Source of the DNA: an uncultured Rhodospirillales bacterium
GTDB taxonomy: Bacteria > Pseudomonadota > Alphaproteobacteria > Acetobacterales > Acetobacteraceae
DNA length: 64,000 nucleotides
Assembly: GCA_903843125.1 (NCBI GenBank)
Contig: CAIMOR010000254.1
Span: 1-64,000 of the forward strand
Reading direction: 5' to 3'
Part shown: positions 19,138-28,974 of the stretch, in pieces
Numbering within the stretch: the stretch's first letter is position 1
How the letters are laid out: each line of letters opens with the position of its first letter
Position numbers and translations under genes: made by a program
The notes under the pieces: generated by a model
The model's input: the letters and a program-made list of their open reading frames with translations, nothing else
What the model was told of the DNA's origin: nothing
The model's database searches: none

Positions 19138-19194
19138 GGCGCCCTCCCCTGCTGTGCCCAGGGAAGACGCCGACGGGGCCGGGGCGTTCCGCAG

Positions 19195-20367
19195 CTAGAT
19201 CGCGCCCTTGGCCTTCAGCGCGGCGATCTCGGCGGCGTCCAGCCCGAACTCCGCCAAAATCTCGTCGGTCTGCTCGCCGCGTTCCGGCGTCGGGCGGCGC
19301 GGGTTCTCGACGCCCTCGATGTTGGTGGGGTGGCGCACCAGGTTGACGGTGCCGAGCTTGGGATGCTCCACCGGCCATTCCAGGCCCAGGTGCTGCACCT
19401 GCGGGTCGGCGAAGACCTGGTCCATGGCGTAGACCGGGCCGCTGGGCACGCCGGCCTTATTCAGCTTCTCGATCCAGTAGGCGCTGGTGTTGGTTTCCAG
19501 CACCGCCTGCAGCACGGCGTTGGTCTTGGCGCGGTTCTGGGCGCGCAGCTTGTCCGTCGCCAGCTCCGGGTCCTTGGCTTGCTCGAAGATGCCCAGCGTC
19601 TCGACGATCCGGTTCCACATCTCCTGGCCGCCACCAGCCAGGTTCATCAGCCCGTCCTTGGTCTTGAACAGGCCGGTCGGCACCGTGGTCGGGTGGTCGT
19701 TGCCGGCCTGGCCGGGAACATCGCCCTTCATGGTCCAGCGGGTTGCCTGGAAGTCCATCATCGCCACCATGGCTTCCAGCAGGGAGGTATGCACCCAGCG
19801 GCCCTTGCCGGTCTGCTCACGCTCCAGCAGGGCAACCAGGATGCCGATGGCGCAATAGAGGCCGGCGGTGAGGTCGGCCACCGGAATGCCGACGCGCACC
19901 GGCCCCTGGCCGGGCAGGCCGGTCACGCTCATCAGGCCGCCCATGCCCTGGGCGATCTGGTCGAAGCCGGGGCGGCGGGCATAGGGGCCGGTCTGGCCGA
20001 AGCCGCCGATGCTGCCGAGCACGATGCGCGGGTTGACCGCGGACAATGCCTCGAAGTTGATGCCCAGGCGGTCCTTCACGTCCGGGCGGTAGTTCTCCAC
20101 CACCACGTCGGCCTTGGCGACCATGCGCTTGAACAGCGCCAGGCCGTCGGGGTCCTTCAGGTTCAGCGTCATGCTGCGCTTGTTGCGGTGCACGTGCTGG
20201 AAGTCCGGCCCATGACGCTCGCCGCCCAGGCCGCCGCCGGTGTCCACCGCTTCGGTCGCTTCCACCTTGATGACGTTGGCGCCCCAGTCGGCCAACTGGC
20301 GCACGCAGGTGGGGCCGGAACGGACGCGGGTGAGGTCGAGCACGGTGAAGCGGGACAAGGGCAGCAT
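19195..20367 (-). CDS. CaiB/BaiF family III CoA-transferase
   Basis: MLPLSRFTVLDLTRVRSGPTCVRQLADWGANVIKVE; DVVVENYRPDVKDRLGINFE; NPRIVLGSIGGFGQTGPYARRPGFD. Confidence 0.95.
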   Translation of the reverse strand: MLPLSRFTVLDLTRVRSGPTCVRQLADWGANVIKVEATEAVDTGGGLGGERHGPDFQHVHRNKRSMTLNLKDPDGLALFKRMVAKADVVVENYRPDVKDRLGINFEALSAVNPRIVLGSIGGFGQTGPYARRPGFDQIAQGMGGLMSVTGLPGQGPVRVGIPVADLTAGLYCAIGILVALLEREQTGKGRWVHTSLLEAMVAMMDFQATRWTMKGDVPGQAGNDHPTTVPTGLFKTKDGLMNLAGGGQEMWNRIVETLGIFEQAKDPELATDKLRAQNRAKTNAVLQAVLETNTSAYWIEKLNKAGVPSGPVYAMDQVFADPQVQHLGLEWPVEHPKLGTVNLVRHPTNIEGVENPRRPTPERGEQTDEILAEFGLDAAEIAALKAKGAI

Positions 20368-20490
20368 CGGCAGGATTCCCTGGGCTCTGATGGTGGCAGA
20401 CTTGCCCCGATGCGGCGTGGCGGGCAAGGGTTGGGGATGGGTGAGGCGGGATCGATCGAAGCCTCATCCGATCCGACGGAGGAGCGACCC

Positions 20491-21267
20491 ATGGAAGAAC
20501 TGCTGTACGAGATCCGCGACGGCGTCGGCTTCATCACGCTGAACCGGCCGCAGGCGCGCAATGCGATGACCTTCCCGATGTATGCGCGGCTGAAGGAGAT
20601 CGCCGCGACCGTGGGCGACGACCCGGCGGTCAAGGTGCTGGTGATCACCGGCGCCGGCGAGAAGGCGTTTGCCGCGGGCACCGACATCTCGCAGTTCCGC
20701 GAATTCCGCACGCCCGAGGATGCACTGCATTACGAGGAACGGATCGACGGCGTGCTGGTGGCGCTGGAGATGTGCCCGAAGCCGACCATCGCAGCGATCG
20801 CCGGGGCGTGTACCGGCGGCGGCGGCGCCATTGCGGGCGTCTGCGACATGCGGATAGCGGCGGCCAACATGCGCTTCGGCTTCCCGATCGCGAAGACGCT
20901 GGGGAACTGCCTGAGCATGGCGAATTACGGGCGGCTGGTGGCGCTGCTGGGGCCGGCGAAGGTGCTGGACCTGGTCTATACCGCGCGGCTGGTGGAGGCT
21001 GATGAGGCGAAGGCCATCGGCCTGGTCAGCGAGGTGCTGCCGGACCACGCCGCGTTGCAGGCGCGGGTCGAGGCGCTGGCGCGGCAGGTGGCGGCGAATG
21101 CGCCGCTGACCATGCGCGCCACCAAGGAAGCGCTGCGCCGGCTGCGCGTGGCGGCGCGGCAGGTGGATGGCGACGACCTGGTGACGATGTGCTTCACCAG
21201 CAACGACTTCCGGAATGGCGTGGCGAACTTCCTGGCCAAGAAGCCGGCCGAGTGGACCGGCACCTGA
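20491..21267 (+). CDS. Enoyl-CoA hydratase/isomerase family protein
   Basis: MEELLYEIRDGVGFITLNRPQARNAMT; GAGEKAFAAGTDISQF; AGACTGGGGAIAGVCDMRIAA; upstream GGAGGA Shine-Dalgarno. Confidence 0.93.
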   Translation: MEELLYEIRDGVGFITLNRPQARNAMTFPMYARLKEIAATVGDDPAVKVLVITGAGEKAFAAGTDISQFREFRTPEDALHYEERIDGVLVALEMCPKPTIAAIAGACTGGGGAIAGVCDMRIAAANMRFGFPIAKTLGNCLSMANYGRLVALLGPAKVLDLVYTARLVEADEAKAIGLVSEVLPDHAALQARVEALARQVAANAPLTMRATKEALRRLRVAARQVDGDDLVTMCFTSNDFRNGVANFLAKKPAEWTGT

Positions 21268-21295
21268 GGCCTGGCGAGGGGCGCGGACGTCCCGC

Positions 21296-22186
21296 TCAGC
21301 CGCGCAGCGCCCGTGCCGCCCGCAGTCGCTTCCAGCCGGCCATCAGCGCGAAGGCCAGGCCGATGACCAGCACGGAGACGCCGGTGGTCAGCGTGCCCAG
21401 CGCGTAGATCTCCGGCGTCGTCACCGTGGTGGTCAGGCCCTGCAATTCCAGCGGCAGGGTGTTGACGTCGCCGATGGCCTGGGAGGAGCGGGCGATCTCG
21501 TCCCAGCTCAGCGTGAAGCCGAACAGGGCGACGCCGACCAGGCTGGGCGCGATCAGCGGCAGCACCACGTGGCGGAAGACCTGCCATGGTGACGCACCAA
21601 GGTCGCGCGCTGCTTCCTCAAGCTCGCCGGGAAAACGGTTGAACACGGCGAACATGATCAGCAGGCCGAAGGGCAGCGTCCAGGTCAGGTGGGCGCCGAG
21701 GCCGGAGGTGAACAGCCCCATCGCGGTGGTGTAGCCCTCGGTGATCGCTTCGATGCCCCAGGCCTCGCCGATGGCCTTGATGCTGTCGTCGATCAGGCGG
21801 AATTGCAGGGCGATGCCCAGCGAGACGACGATGCTGGGCACGATGAGGCTGGCGATAGTCAGGTGAAACAGGCCGGATTGCCCGGTGAAGCGGCGGCGGA
21901 AGGCGTAGCCGGCCGAGAGCGCGATGATGGTGGTCAGCGCCATGACGACGAGCGACATCCGCACGCTGCGGCGGAAGGCGGCCCAGATATCCACCACGCC
22001 GACGCCCTGCCACAGCGTGCCGTACCAGTGGAAGGACAAGCCCTGCATCGGGAAGGTCAGCCCACCCTCCGGACCCTGGAAGGACAGCACCAGGATGGTC
22101 AGCGTGGGGCCGTAGAGGAACAGCAGGAAGGCGGCGAAGAAGATCGCCAGCGCCCAGAAGGCACGGCCGCGGGGTTCGCCGCTCAC
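21296..22186 (-). CDS. ABC transporter permease (PotC-like)
   Basis: GTG at 22186 overlaps upstream stop (GTGA); EAARDLGASPWQVFRHVVLPLIAPSL permease loop. Confidence 0.88.
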   Translation of the reverse strand: MSGEPRGRAFWALAIFFAAFLLFLYGPTLTILVLSFQGPEGGLTFPMQGLSFHWYGTLWQGVGVVDIWAAFRRSVRMSLVVMALTTIIALSAGYAFRRRFTGQSGLFHLTIASLIVPSIVVSLGIALQFRLIDDSIKAIGEAWGIEAITEGYTTAMGLFTSGLGAHLTWTLPFGLLIMFAVFNRFPGELEEAARDLGASPWQVFRHVVLPLIAPSLVGVALFGFTLSWDEIARSSQAIGDVNTLPLELQGLTTTVTTPEIYALGTLTTGVSVLVIGLAFALMAGWKRLRAARALRG

Positions 22187-23100
22187 AGCTCTCGCCTGAT
22201 ATCGACGAGCTTGGTCAGCGCCACGATCATGCCCAGCACCAGCGCCAGCAGCACCATGGCCTGGGCGGCGGCGGCGGGGAACTGCAGGTAGCTCATCTGC
22301 ACCTGGATCACCTTGCCGACGCTGGCGATCTGCTGGCCGCCCATGACGCCGATGGTGACGAAATCCCCCATCACCAGCACGATGACGAAGATGCTGCCGA
22401 TGACGATGCCTGGCTTGGCCAGTGGCACCACCACATGCCACAGCGTCTGCCAGCCGGTGGCGCCGGCATCACGCGCGGCTTCCAGCAGGCGGCGGTCAAT
22501 GCGCATCAGGCTGTTGAAGACGGGCACGGTGACGAACAGCGTGTAGAGATGGACGAAGGCCAGCACGACGCTGAACTCGGAGAACAGCAGCCATTCGACC
22601 GGCTGGCTGACGATGCCCAGCGATTTCAGCGCGCGGTTGGCGACGCCCTCCCGCCCCAGCAGCGGTATCCAGCTGATCATGCGGATGACGTTGGAGGTGA
22701 GGAAGGGCGCGGTGCAGAGCAGGAACAGCACGGTGCGCATGGTTTCCGTCCGCACCATGAAGGCGAGGAAATAGGCCACGGTGAAGCCGATGGTCAGCGT
22801 GAACATCCAGACCAGCAGGCACAGTTTCAAGGTCGAGAGATAGGTACGAAACGTGGTGCAGAGCGTGAAGCTGGCGCAGCCCTCGAACATCTCGCGGTAA
22901 TTGCGGGCCGTCACATCCGGCACCAGCGAGTATTCGGTGTAGTCCCACAGGCTGACCACGGCGGTGGCCAGCAGCGGCAGCACGAAGAACAGCGCCAGCA
23001 CCAGGGCCAGCGGCATTGCCTGAAGCAACGCCGCGTGGCCCTGGCACCAATGCCGTACGCGGTCCAAAGCGATCCCTCGCTCAGGCGGCGATGAACTCAT
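22183..23100 (-). CDS. ABC transporter permease (PotB-like)
   Basis: 305 aa multi-TM; EAARDAGATGWQTLWHVVVPLAKPGIV. Confidence 0.9.
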   Translation of the reverse strand: MSSSPPERGIALDRVRHWCQGHAALLQAMPLALVLALFFVLPLLATAVVSLWDYTEYSLVPDVTARNYREMFEGCASFTLCTTFRTYLSTLKLCLLVWMFTLTIGFTVAYFLAFMVRTETMRTVLFLLCTAPFLTSNVIRMISWIPLLGREGVANRALKSLGIVSQPVEWLLFSEFSVVLAFVHLYTLFVTVPVFNSLMRIDRRLLEAARDAGATGWQTLWHVVVPLAKPGIVIGSIFVIVLVMGDFVTIGVMGGQQIASVGKVIQVQMSYLQFPAAAAQAMVLLALVLGMIVALTKLVDIRREL

Positions 23101-24331
23101 TCCATTTCCTGACCATGTAGTCGTTCTCGTCCATCACGGCGTTCCAGCAGGCCACCGCCCCCATGCGGGCCTCGTAGCTGCCGCCGTCGCGCACCGCGCC
23201 GGCCTTCTCCAGCACCGTGCCATCCGGCGCCTTGATGTCCTGCGCGGCCGGCATGCCCCGCATCCAGAAGTCCCACTCATAGGCTTCCATGTGGGCCTGG
23301 GCGGTGGACAGCACGGCCGAGTAGTAGCCCTGGCGATTCAGGAAGGCGCCGGCCCAGCCGGAGAGGAACCAGTTTATGAAGTCGTAGGTGGCTTCCAGCT
23401 TGCGGCCGGTCAGGGTCTTCGGCAGGCCGAAGCCACCGGCCCAGGCGCGGTAGCCTTCCTTCAGCGGCTGGTAGATGCAGGGCACGCCCATGCTGCGCAC
23501 CTTGGTCACCGCCGGCGACCACATGGACTGGATGACAGTCTCGCCGGACGCCATCAGGTTGACGCTCTCGTTGAAGTCCTTCCAGAAGGCGCGGAACTGG
23601 CCGGCGCGCTTGGCTTCCGTCATCACCCGCATGGTAATGTCGATCTCGGCGCGGGTCATGTTGCCCTTGTCGGCGTACTTGTGCCGGCCGCTGGCCTCGA
23701 TCGCCATGGCGGCGTCCATGATGCCGATGCTCGGGATGTTCAGGATGCTGGCCTTGCCCTTGAACTCGGGGTTCAGCAGCTCGGCCCAGCTGTCGATCGG
23801 GCGGTTGATCTTGTCCGGGCGGATGCCCAGCGTATCCGCGTTGTAGACGGTGGGGATCAGCGTCAGCCACTGCGTCGGCGTGGCGGAGAAGGTGCGGGCC
23901 TCGCGCCCCGGCAGGTAGCTGACCTTGCGCGGCGCGGTACCCTGGTCGCCAATCTTGCGGCCGGCGATCTCGCCCTTGGTAAAGACCGGCGTGATGTCGC
24001 CGAACATGGTGATGCGGTTGGCATCCATGCCCACCAGGTTGCCGGAGGGGATGATCTTCTTCAGCATCCAGTACTCGGCATCCAGGATATCGAAGCTGTT
24101 GGGCTGGGTGACGGCGCGGCGCACCACGTCGTCCGACGTGACGGGCATGTATTCCAGCGTGATGCCCAGGTCTTCCTTGACCTTGTCCTTGATGCCGCTG
24201 TGCTGGTTGACCGCGGTGCCGCAGTAGCGCAGCACCACCGCGCCCTGGGCGTGGACGGCCGGGGCGGCGAGCGTGGCGGCGGCAGCGGCGGTGCCGAGCA
24301 GCAGGCCACGGCGAGAGAAATCGGTGCTCAT
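23081..24331 (-). CDS. ABC transporter extracellular solute-binding protein (spermidine/putrescine type)
   Basis: MSTDFSRRGLLLGTAAAAATLAAPAVHAQ Tat-like signal; adjacent potABC-like genes. Confidence 0.9.
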   Translation of the reverse strand: MSTDFSRRGLLLGTAAAAATLAAPAVHAQGAVVLRYCGTAVNQHSGIKDKVKEDLGITLEYMPVTSDDVVRRAVTQPNSFDILDAEYWMLKKIIPSGNLVGMDANRITMFGDITPVFTKGEIAGRKIGDQGTAPRKVSYLPGREARTFSATPTQWLTLIPTVYNADTLGIRPDKINRPIDSWAELLNPEFKGKASILNIPSIGIMDAAMAIEASGRHKYADKGNMTRAEIDITMRVMTEAKRAGQFRAFWKDFNESVNLMASGETVIQSMWSPAVTKVRSMGVPCIYQPLKEGYRAWAGGFGLPKTLTGRKLEATYDFINWFLSGWAGAFLNRQGYYSAVLSTAQAHMEAYEWDFWMRGMPAAQDIKAPDGTVLEKAGAVRDGGSYEARMGAVACWNAVMDENDYMVRKWNEFIAA

Positions 24332-24341
24332 TCTGGGCTCC

Positions 24342-25448
24342 TCATGCGGGGTCGAGTGGGCGTTCATCGGCAGCGTCCCAGGTCAGCGCGACCTGGTCGC
24401 CGGGGGTGAGCGGGTGGGCGGCCAGCGCGGCTTCATCCAGCAGCACGCCGAGTTCCTCGCCGGTGGCGTCAGCCAGCGAGAGCGAGAAGCCGGTGCCGGT
24501 GTATTCCAGGGCGCGCAGCGTGGCCGGGTAGCCGCCGCCCTCGGCCAGCCTGGTCCGGTCCGCGCGCACCGCGACTTGGCCCTGCGGCAACGCCAGCACG
24601 TTGTGGCCGCCGAGGAAGCGGGCGACGAAGGCGGTGCGCGGGCGGTCGAACAGCGCCATCGCGGTGCCCTGCTGCTCGATCCGGCCATCCTTCATCAGCA
24701 CCACCCAGTCGGCCAGGGCCAGCGCCTCGTCCTGGCTGTGGGTGACGTGGACGAAGCTGATGCCGAGCCGCTGCTGGAAGCGCTTCAGCTCCGCCCGGAC
24801 GCGGCCGCGCAGGAAGGGGTCCAGCGCCGAGAGCGGCTCATCCAGCAGCAGCGCCGCGGGGTTGGTGACCAGCGCCCGGGCCAACGCCACGCGCTGCTGC
24901 TGGCCGCCCGAAAGCTGCGCCGGCAGGCGGGCAGCGTAGCTGTCCATCTCCACCAGGGCCAGCATATCGGCGGCGCGGGCGTGGCGCTCCGGCTTCGGCA
25001 CGCCCTGCATGCGCAAGCTGAAGGCGACATTGTCCAGGCAGCTCAGGTGCGGGAACAGCGCGTAGCTCTGGAACATCATCGCGGTGCCGCGCCTGGCGGG
25101 TGGCAGGCCGGTGACGTTGGTGTTGTCCAGCAATATGTCGCCGTCGCTGGCCTGTTCATGCCCGGCCAGCATGCGCAGCGTGGTGGTCTTGCCGCAGCCG
25201 CTCGGTCCCAGCAGGCAGCAATAGGTGCCCGCGGGAATGCGCAGGTCCAGCGCGCTGACGGCCGTGGTGGCGCCGAAGCGCTTGCTGACGCCGACGAACT
25301 CGATGGCGCCGCGCAGCTTGAGGGGAGCCAGCGTTTCCAGGCGAAGGGTCTCCGGTTGCGGGAAGCCTGGACAGCAGGAAGCGTGCCGCGCCCGCCCCGG
25401 CGCGGTAATGCGCGGCAGCGGCGCCCGGCCTGCCGCGTGAATGGGCAA
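24342..25448 (-). CDS. ABC transporter ATP-binding protein (PotA-like)
   Basis: Walker A GPSGCGKTT, signature LSGGQQQRVALARAL, Walker B LLLDEP; true start probably downstream of 25448. Confidence 0.9.
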   Translation of the reverse strand: MPIHAAGRAPLPRITAPGRARHASCCPGFPQPETLRLETLAPLKLRGAIEFVGVSKRFGATTAVSALDLRIPAGTYCCLLGPSGCGKTTTLRMLAGHEQASDGDILLDNTNVTGLPPARRGTAMMFQSYALFPHLSCLDNVAFSLRMQGVPKPERHARAADMLALVEMDSYAARLPAQLSGGQQQRVALARALVTNPAALLLDEPLSALDPFLRGRVRAELKRFQQRLGISFVHVTHSQDEALALADWVVLMKDGRIEQQGTAMALFDRPRTAFVARFLGGHNVLALPQGQVAVRADRTRLAEGGGYPATLRALEYTGTGFSLSLADATGEELGVLLDEAALAAHPLTPGDQVALTWDAADERPLDPA

Positions 25449-25487
25449 TGGCTGCGCCGAGGATGGGCAGGCAGCGGCGGCAGCGCT

Positions 25488-26291
25488 TCAGCTGCACCAG
25501 TGCGGATAGCCGCTGCGGGGCTGTTCCGCTTCCAGCCGGCGCAGCATGGCGTGCCATTCCAGCACGCCGTAGGGGCGGCGGGTGCCGGGCTGGTACAGGT
25601 CGGCGGTCTTCTCCAGGATTGCGGTGGAAGGCAGCGTCAGCTCGGTGCGTGCGGCCATGGCGTCCACCTGCGCGCGGCAGCTGAGTTCCAGCTGGTACAT
25701 GGTGTTGAAGGCTTGCTGGATGGTGGCGCCGCAGGTCAGCAGGCCGTGGTTGGCCATGATGAGCGCGTCGTGGCTGCCGAGGTCGGCGATGATGCGCTCG
25801 CGCTCCGCCAGGTCCACCGCCGGGCCCTCATAGCCGTGATAGCCGATATGCCCGACGAAACGCATGGAGGTCTGCGACATGGGCAGCAGGCCGCACGTCA
25901 TGGCGGAGACCGCCATGCCGGCACGGGTATGGGTGTGGATCACCGCCGCTACGTCCGGCCGCGCCTTGTGGATGGCGCCATGGATGACGTAGCCGGACTT
26001 GTTGATGCCGTATTCGGTTTCCGGCTTGCTCAGGATATTGCCTTCGACGTCTATCTTGGCCAGCGAGGTCGCGGTGATCTCGCCGTACAGCAGGCCGTAT
26101 AGGTTGATCAGCAGGTGGTCGGTGCCCGGGATGCGCAGCGTGACGTGGTTGTAGATCAGGTCGGTCATGCCGTAGCTGTCCAGCAGCCGGTAGCAGGCGG
26201 CCAGGTCACAGCGCGCCTGCCATTCCTCGGCGCTGACATGGGACTGGATGCTGGGCCAGCCGGTGGCGAAGGCGGCGGGGATGTTGCCCAT
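25488..26291 (-). CDS. Class II aldolase/adducin family protein
   Basis: 267 aa; YGMTDLIYNHVTLRIPG, VAAVIHTHTRAGMAVSAM, ALIMANHGLLTCG. Confidence 0.92.
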   Translation of the reverse strand: MGNIPAAFATGWPSIQSHVSAEEWQARCDLAACYRLLDSYGMTDLIYNHVTLRIPGTDHLLINLYGLLYGEITATSLAKIDVEGNILSKPETEYGINKSGYVIHGAIHKARPDVAAVIHTHTRAGMAVSAMTCGLLPMSQTSMRFVGHIGYHGYEGPAVDLAERERIIADLGSHDALIMANHGLLTCGATIQQAFNTMYQLELSCRAQVDAMAARTELTLPSTAILEKTADLYQPGTRRPYGVLEWHAMLRRLEAEQPRSGYPHWCS

Positions 26292-26326
26292 GGTGGTTTC
26301 CTCGGTGGGTGTTTACTGATGCCGGT

Positions 26327-26377
26327 CCAGGGGGCGCCTGCCCCCTGGTGGGGAGCGCGAGGGGCGAAGCCTCTCGC
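26327..26377. repeat. Compound intergenic hairpins (terminator/REP-like)
   Basis: CCAGGGGGC-GCCT-GCCCCCTGG plus GCGAGGGGC-GAA-GCCTCTCGC. Confidence 0.55.
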
Positions 26378-26434
26378 TGAAGTTCGAGCGGCTGATTCAC
26401 GCCCTTCGGCGCACGCGCCTCGGGCGACCAGACG

Positions 26435-27403
26435 CTACCTGATCCTCGGCATGATCTCGGCGGCGAAGCTGCGCATTTCCGCCATGGCCTGCGCGGCGTC
26501 GCGGCCCTCGAAGTCGAAGTCGATGCCGGTGACGCCGAGCGCGCGCAGTGCGTGGACATCGGCGATGACGTTGTCCAGGCCGTTGCTGAACAGGCGGCGG
26601 TTGCCGTCGGTGGCCGGCGGCGCTGCATGGCCGTGGCGCTTGACGCGATAGACCACGCCAATGGCGTTGGGGTCTCGCCCCGCGCCGGCGGTGAGCTTGC
26701 GCAGCCGGGCGATACCGGCTTCCAGCCGCGGCAGCGTATCCAGCAGATGCGCATTGTTGCTGCCGATCGGGTACCAGGCGTCGCCGAGCCGCGCGGCGCG
26801 CCGCATCGAGGGGCCGCTTTCGCCGCCGACCCAGATGGGCGGATGCGGGCGCTGCACCGGCTTGGGGTCGAAGACCAGGCCTTCGAACTGCACGTACTTG
26901 CCGTGGATGACCGGTTTCTCTTCGGTCCACAGGGTGCGGATGGCGTCGAGGTATTCGTCGGTCACGGCACCACGCTCGGCGAAGGGGGTGGTGACCACGG
27001 CGTCGAATTCCGCCTTCAGCCAGCCGGCGCCGACGCCAAGGGTGAGGCGGCCGGCGGACATCACGTCGAGCGTGGTCAGCATCTTCGCGGCCAGCACGGC
27101 AGGGCGGTGCGGCACCACCATGACGGCCAGGACCAGGCGGATTTTCCGGGTGCGCGCGGCGACGAAGCTGGCGGCGATGAGCTGTTCGTGCCGGTGACCG
27201 GGTTCCGGCGAATAGAAGCTGCCGCTCTCGGAGTAGGGGTAGCCGTGCACGCTGGCATCCGGCAAGGCGATGTGGTCGGTCAGGGTCAGGTAGTCGAAGC
27301 CCAGCTCTTCGCCGAGCTGGGCGACCTCGGCCATGGTTTCCGGCGCGGCCATGGGGCCGCTGACCGGCAGGTTGAAGCCTATCTGCATCTGCGTCTCCGT
27401 CAT
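26435..27403 (-). CDS. LLM class F420/flavin-dependent oxidoreductase
   Basis: MTETQMQIGFNLPVSGPMAAPETMAEVAQLGEELGFDYLTLTDHIALP; TLDVMSAGRLTLGVGAGWLKAEFDA. Confidence 0.92.
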   Translation of the reverse strand: MTETQMQIGFNLPVSGPMAAPETMAEVAQLGEELGFDYLTLTDHIALPDASVHGYPYSESGSFYSPEPGHRHEQLIAASFVAARTRKIRLVLAVMVVPHRPAVLAAKMLTTLDVMSAGRLTLGVGAGWLKAEFDAVVTTPFAERGAVTDEYLDAIRTLWTEEKPVIHGKYVQFEGLVFDPKPVQRPHPPIWVGGESGPSMRRAARLGDAWYPIGSNNAHLLDTLPRLEAGIARLRKLTAGAGRDPNAIGVVYRVKRHGHAAPPATDGNRRLFSNGLDNVIADVHALRALGVTGIDFDFEGRDAAQAMAEMRSFAAEIMPRIR

Positions 27404-28974
27404 TGCCCGGCCATGTCCTGGGCGGCCAGCCAGCCGAAGGTCAGGCCGGAGGCGAGGGAAAAGCCGGTCTGGTAGCCGGCGCCGGTTTCGGTGCGGGCAG
27501 CGGCGTTGCCGACGGCGTAGAGCCCGGGGATGGCATGGCCGCGCACGTGCCGCACGCGGGCGGCGGCATCCGCCAGCAGCCCGGCGGAGGCGAGCGCGGT
27601 GGGGTGCAGTTCCACCCCGAAGAAGGGTGCACGGGCGATGGCGCCGAGCGTGGCGGCGGGGCCGAGACGGGACAGGCCCCAGGGGGTGTCGCCGCGCTGG
27701 AATTCGCTGTCGTGCAGGGCCAGCGCATCGGCGTTGAAGCGTTTGGCTGTGGCGGCAAGGCCGTTGGGGTCGATGCCGAGTTGCGTGGCCAGGGCTTCCA
27801 GCGTTTCGGCACGCGGCACCCAATCCGGTATGGGCGCGCCAGGCGGGCGGCCGGCGAAGGATTGGCCGGCGGCGTAGTCGGCATCGAAGATCAGGAAGGC
27901 CGGCAGGTTGGGGAACTCGCCACGGGCGGGGTCGAAGACGCGGAGCGCGGGCGCAACAGCCTGGAAGAAGCTTTCATCGGCAAAGCGGCGGCCGGCGCCA
28001 TTCACCACCATGGTATGCGGCGCCACCAGCTCGGCGGTGCCGGAGAGGCGGCAGAGCTCGGGCGATTCCTCCGGGTTGCGGAAGCCGAGAAACACGGAAA
28101 GGTTGTTGCCGATATGGTGGATGGCGGCGCCGATCTCCTGCGCCATCACCAGCGCCCCGCCGGTCAGGCTGGGCGGGAACATGGATTGCCAGCCGGGCAG
28201 GCTCTCGAAGCGGGCGACGAGGTCGGCGCTGCTTTCATAGCCGCCGCTGGCCAGTACCACGCCGCGCTTGGCGTGCAGGCGCTCGCCGCTGGTGGTGACC
28301 ACGCCGGTGACACGGCCCGCCTCCTGCAGCAGCCGCACGGCGGGGGTGTTGACGCGGAGCGTGACGCCCTGCGCCAGCGCGGTGCCGACCAACCAGGTCA
28401 CCAGGCCGGCGCCGGCACCGCGGCGGCCCGGGCTTTCCCGCGCCAGCACCAGCGCGGCGTCCCAGGCGGCCTGGCTGTTGCCGCCACCGAGTTGCACCGC
28501 CTCGGTGCCGCCGAGCCGGAAGAGCGGCCCGCTGGGCGTGGCGACGCGCTCGGCCCAGGCATCCAGCACGGACGCATCGATGGGAGGTGTATCCAGGATC
28601 CGGCCGCCGGCCATGGCGCCGGGGGCCATGCCGTAGTGGTCGATGCGCGGGGATAGGCGGAACGGAATGCCGGCGGCGATGAAGAGGCGCAGCGCCTCGG
28701 GTGCCTGGGTGGCGAAGGCCTCCAGCCGGGCCGGGTCAGCGGCGCCGCCGGCGACATGGGTGAGATAGGCGCGGACGGCATCCGGCGTATCGTTGCCGCC
28801 GACCGCGGCATGCAGGTGGTTGGCGCCCACCCACAGGAAGCCGCTTGAGTTGGCGGTGCCGCCGCCGAGCTGCGGCGCGGCTTCGAGCAGCGTCACCTCC
28901 AGCCCCAGCACGGCGGCGGCGATGGCAGTGGCCAGGCCGGCGCAGCCGCCGCCGAGGACGATCACATCGCTCAT
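27400..28974 (-). CDS. FAD-binding (fumarate reductase/ketosteroid dehydrogenase-like) oxidoreductase
   Basis: MSDVIVLGGGCAGLATAIAAAVLGLEVTLLEAAPQLGGGTANSSGF dinucleotide-binding motif. Confidence 0.9.
   Translation of the reverse strand: MSDVIVLGGGCAGLATAIAAAVLGLEVTLLEAAPQLGGGTANSSGFLWVGANHLHAAVGGNDTPDAVRAYLTHVAGGAADPARLEAFATQAPEALRLFIAAGIPFRLSPRIDHYGMAPGAMAGGRILDTPPIDASVLDAWAERVATPSGPLFRLGGTEAVQLGGGNSQAAWDAALVLARESPGRRGAGAGLVTWLVGTALAQGVTLRVNTPAVRLLQEAGRVTGVVTTSGERLHAKRGVVLASGGYESSADLVARFESLPGWQSMFPPSLTGGALVMAQEIGAAIHHIGNNLSVFLGFRNPEESPELCRLSGTAELVAPHTMVVNGAGRRFADESFFQAVAPALRVFDPARGEFPNLPAFLIFDADYAAGQSFAGRPPGAPIPDWVPRAETLEALATQLGIDPNGLAATAKRFNADALALHDSEFQRGDTPWGLSRLGPAATLGAIARAPFFGVELHPTALASAGLLADAAARVRHVRGHAIPGLYAVGNAAARTETGAGYQTGFSLASGLTFGWLAAQDMAGQ

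Noticed and set aside
18817-21267. 816-aa plus ORF ending in enoyl-CoA hydratase
   Set aside because: ATG 20491 with a strong SD starts the real gene; upstream is antisense to the CoA-transferase
24273-26102. 609-aa plus-strand ORF
   Set aside because: Antisense to ABC ATPase and aldolase genes; low-complexity His/Arg/Gln-rich composition typical of GC shadow frames
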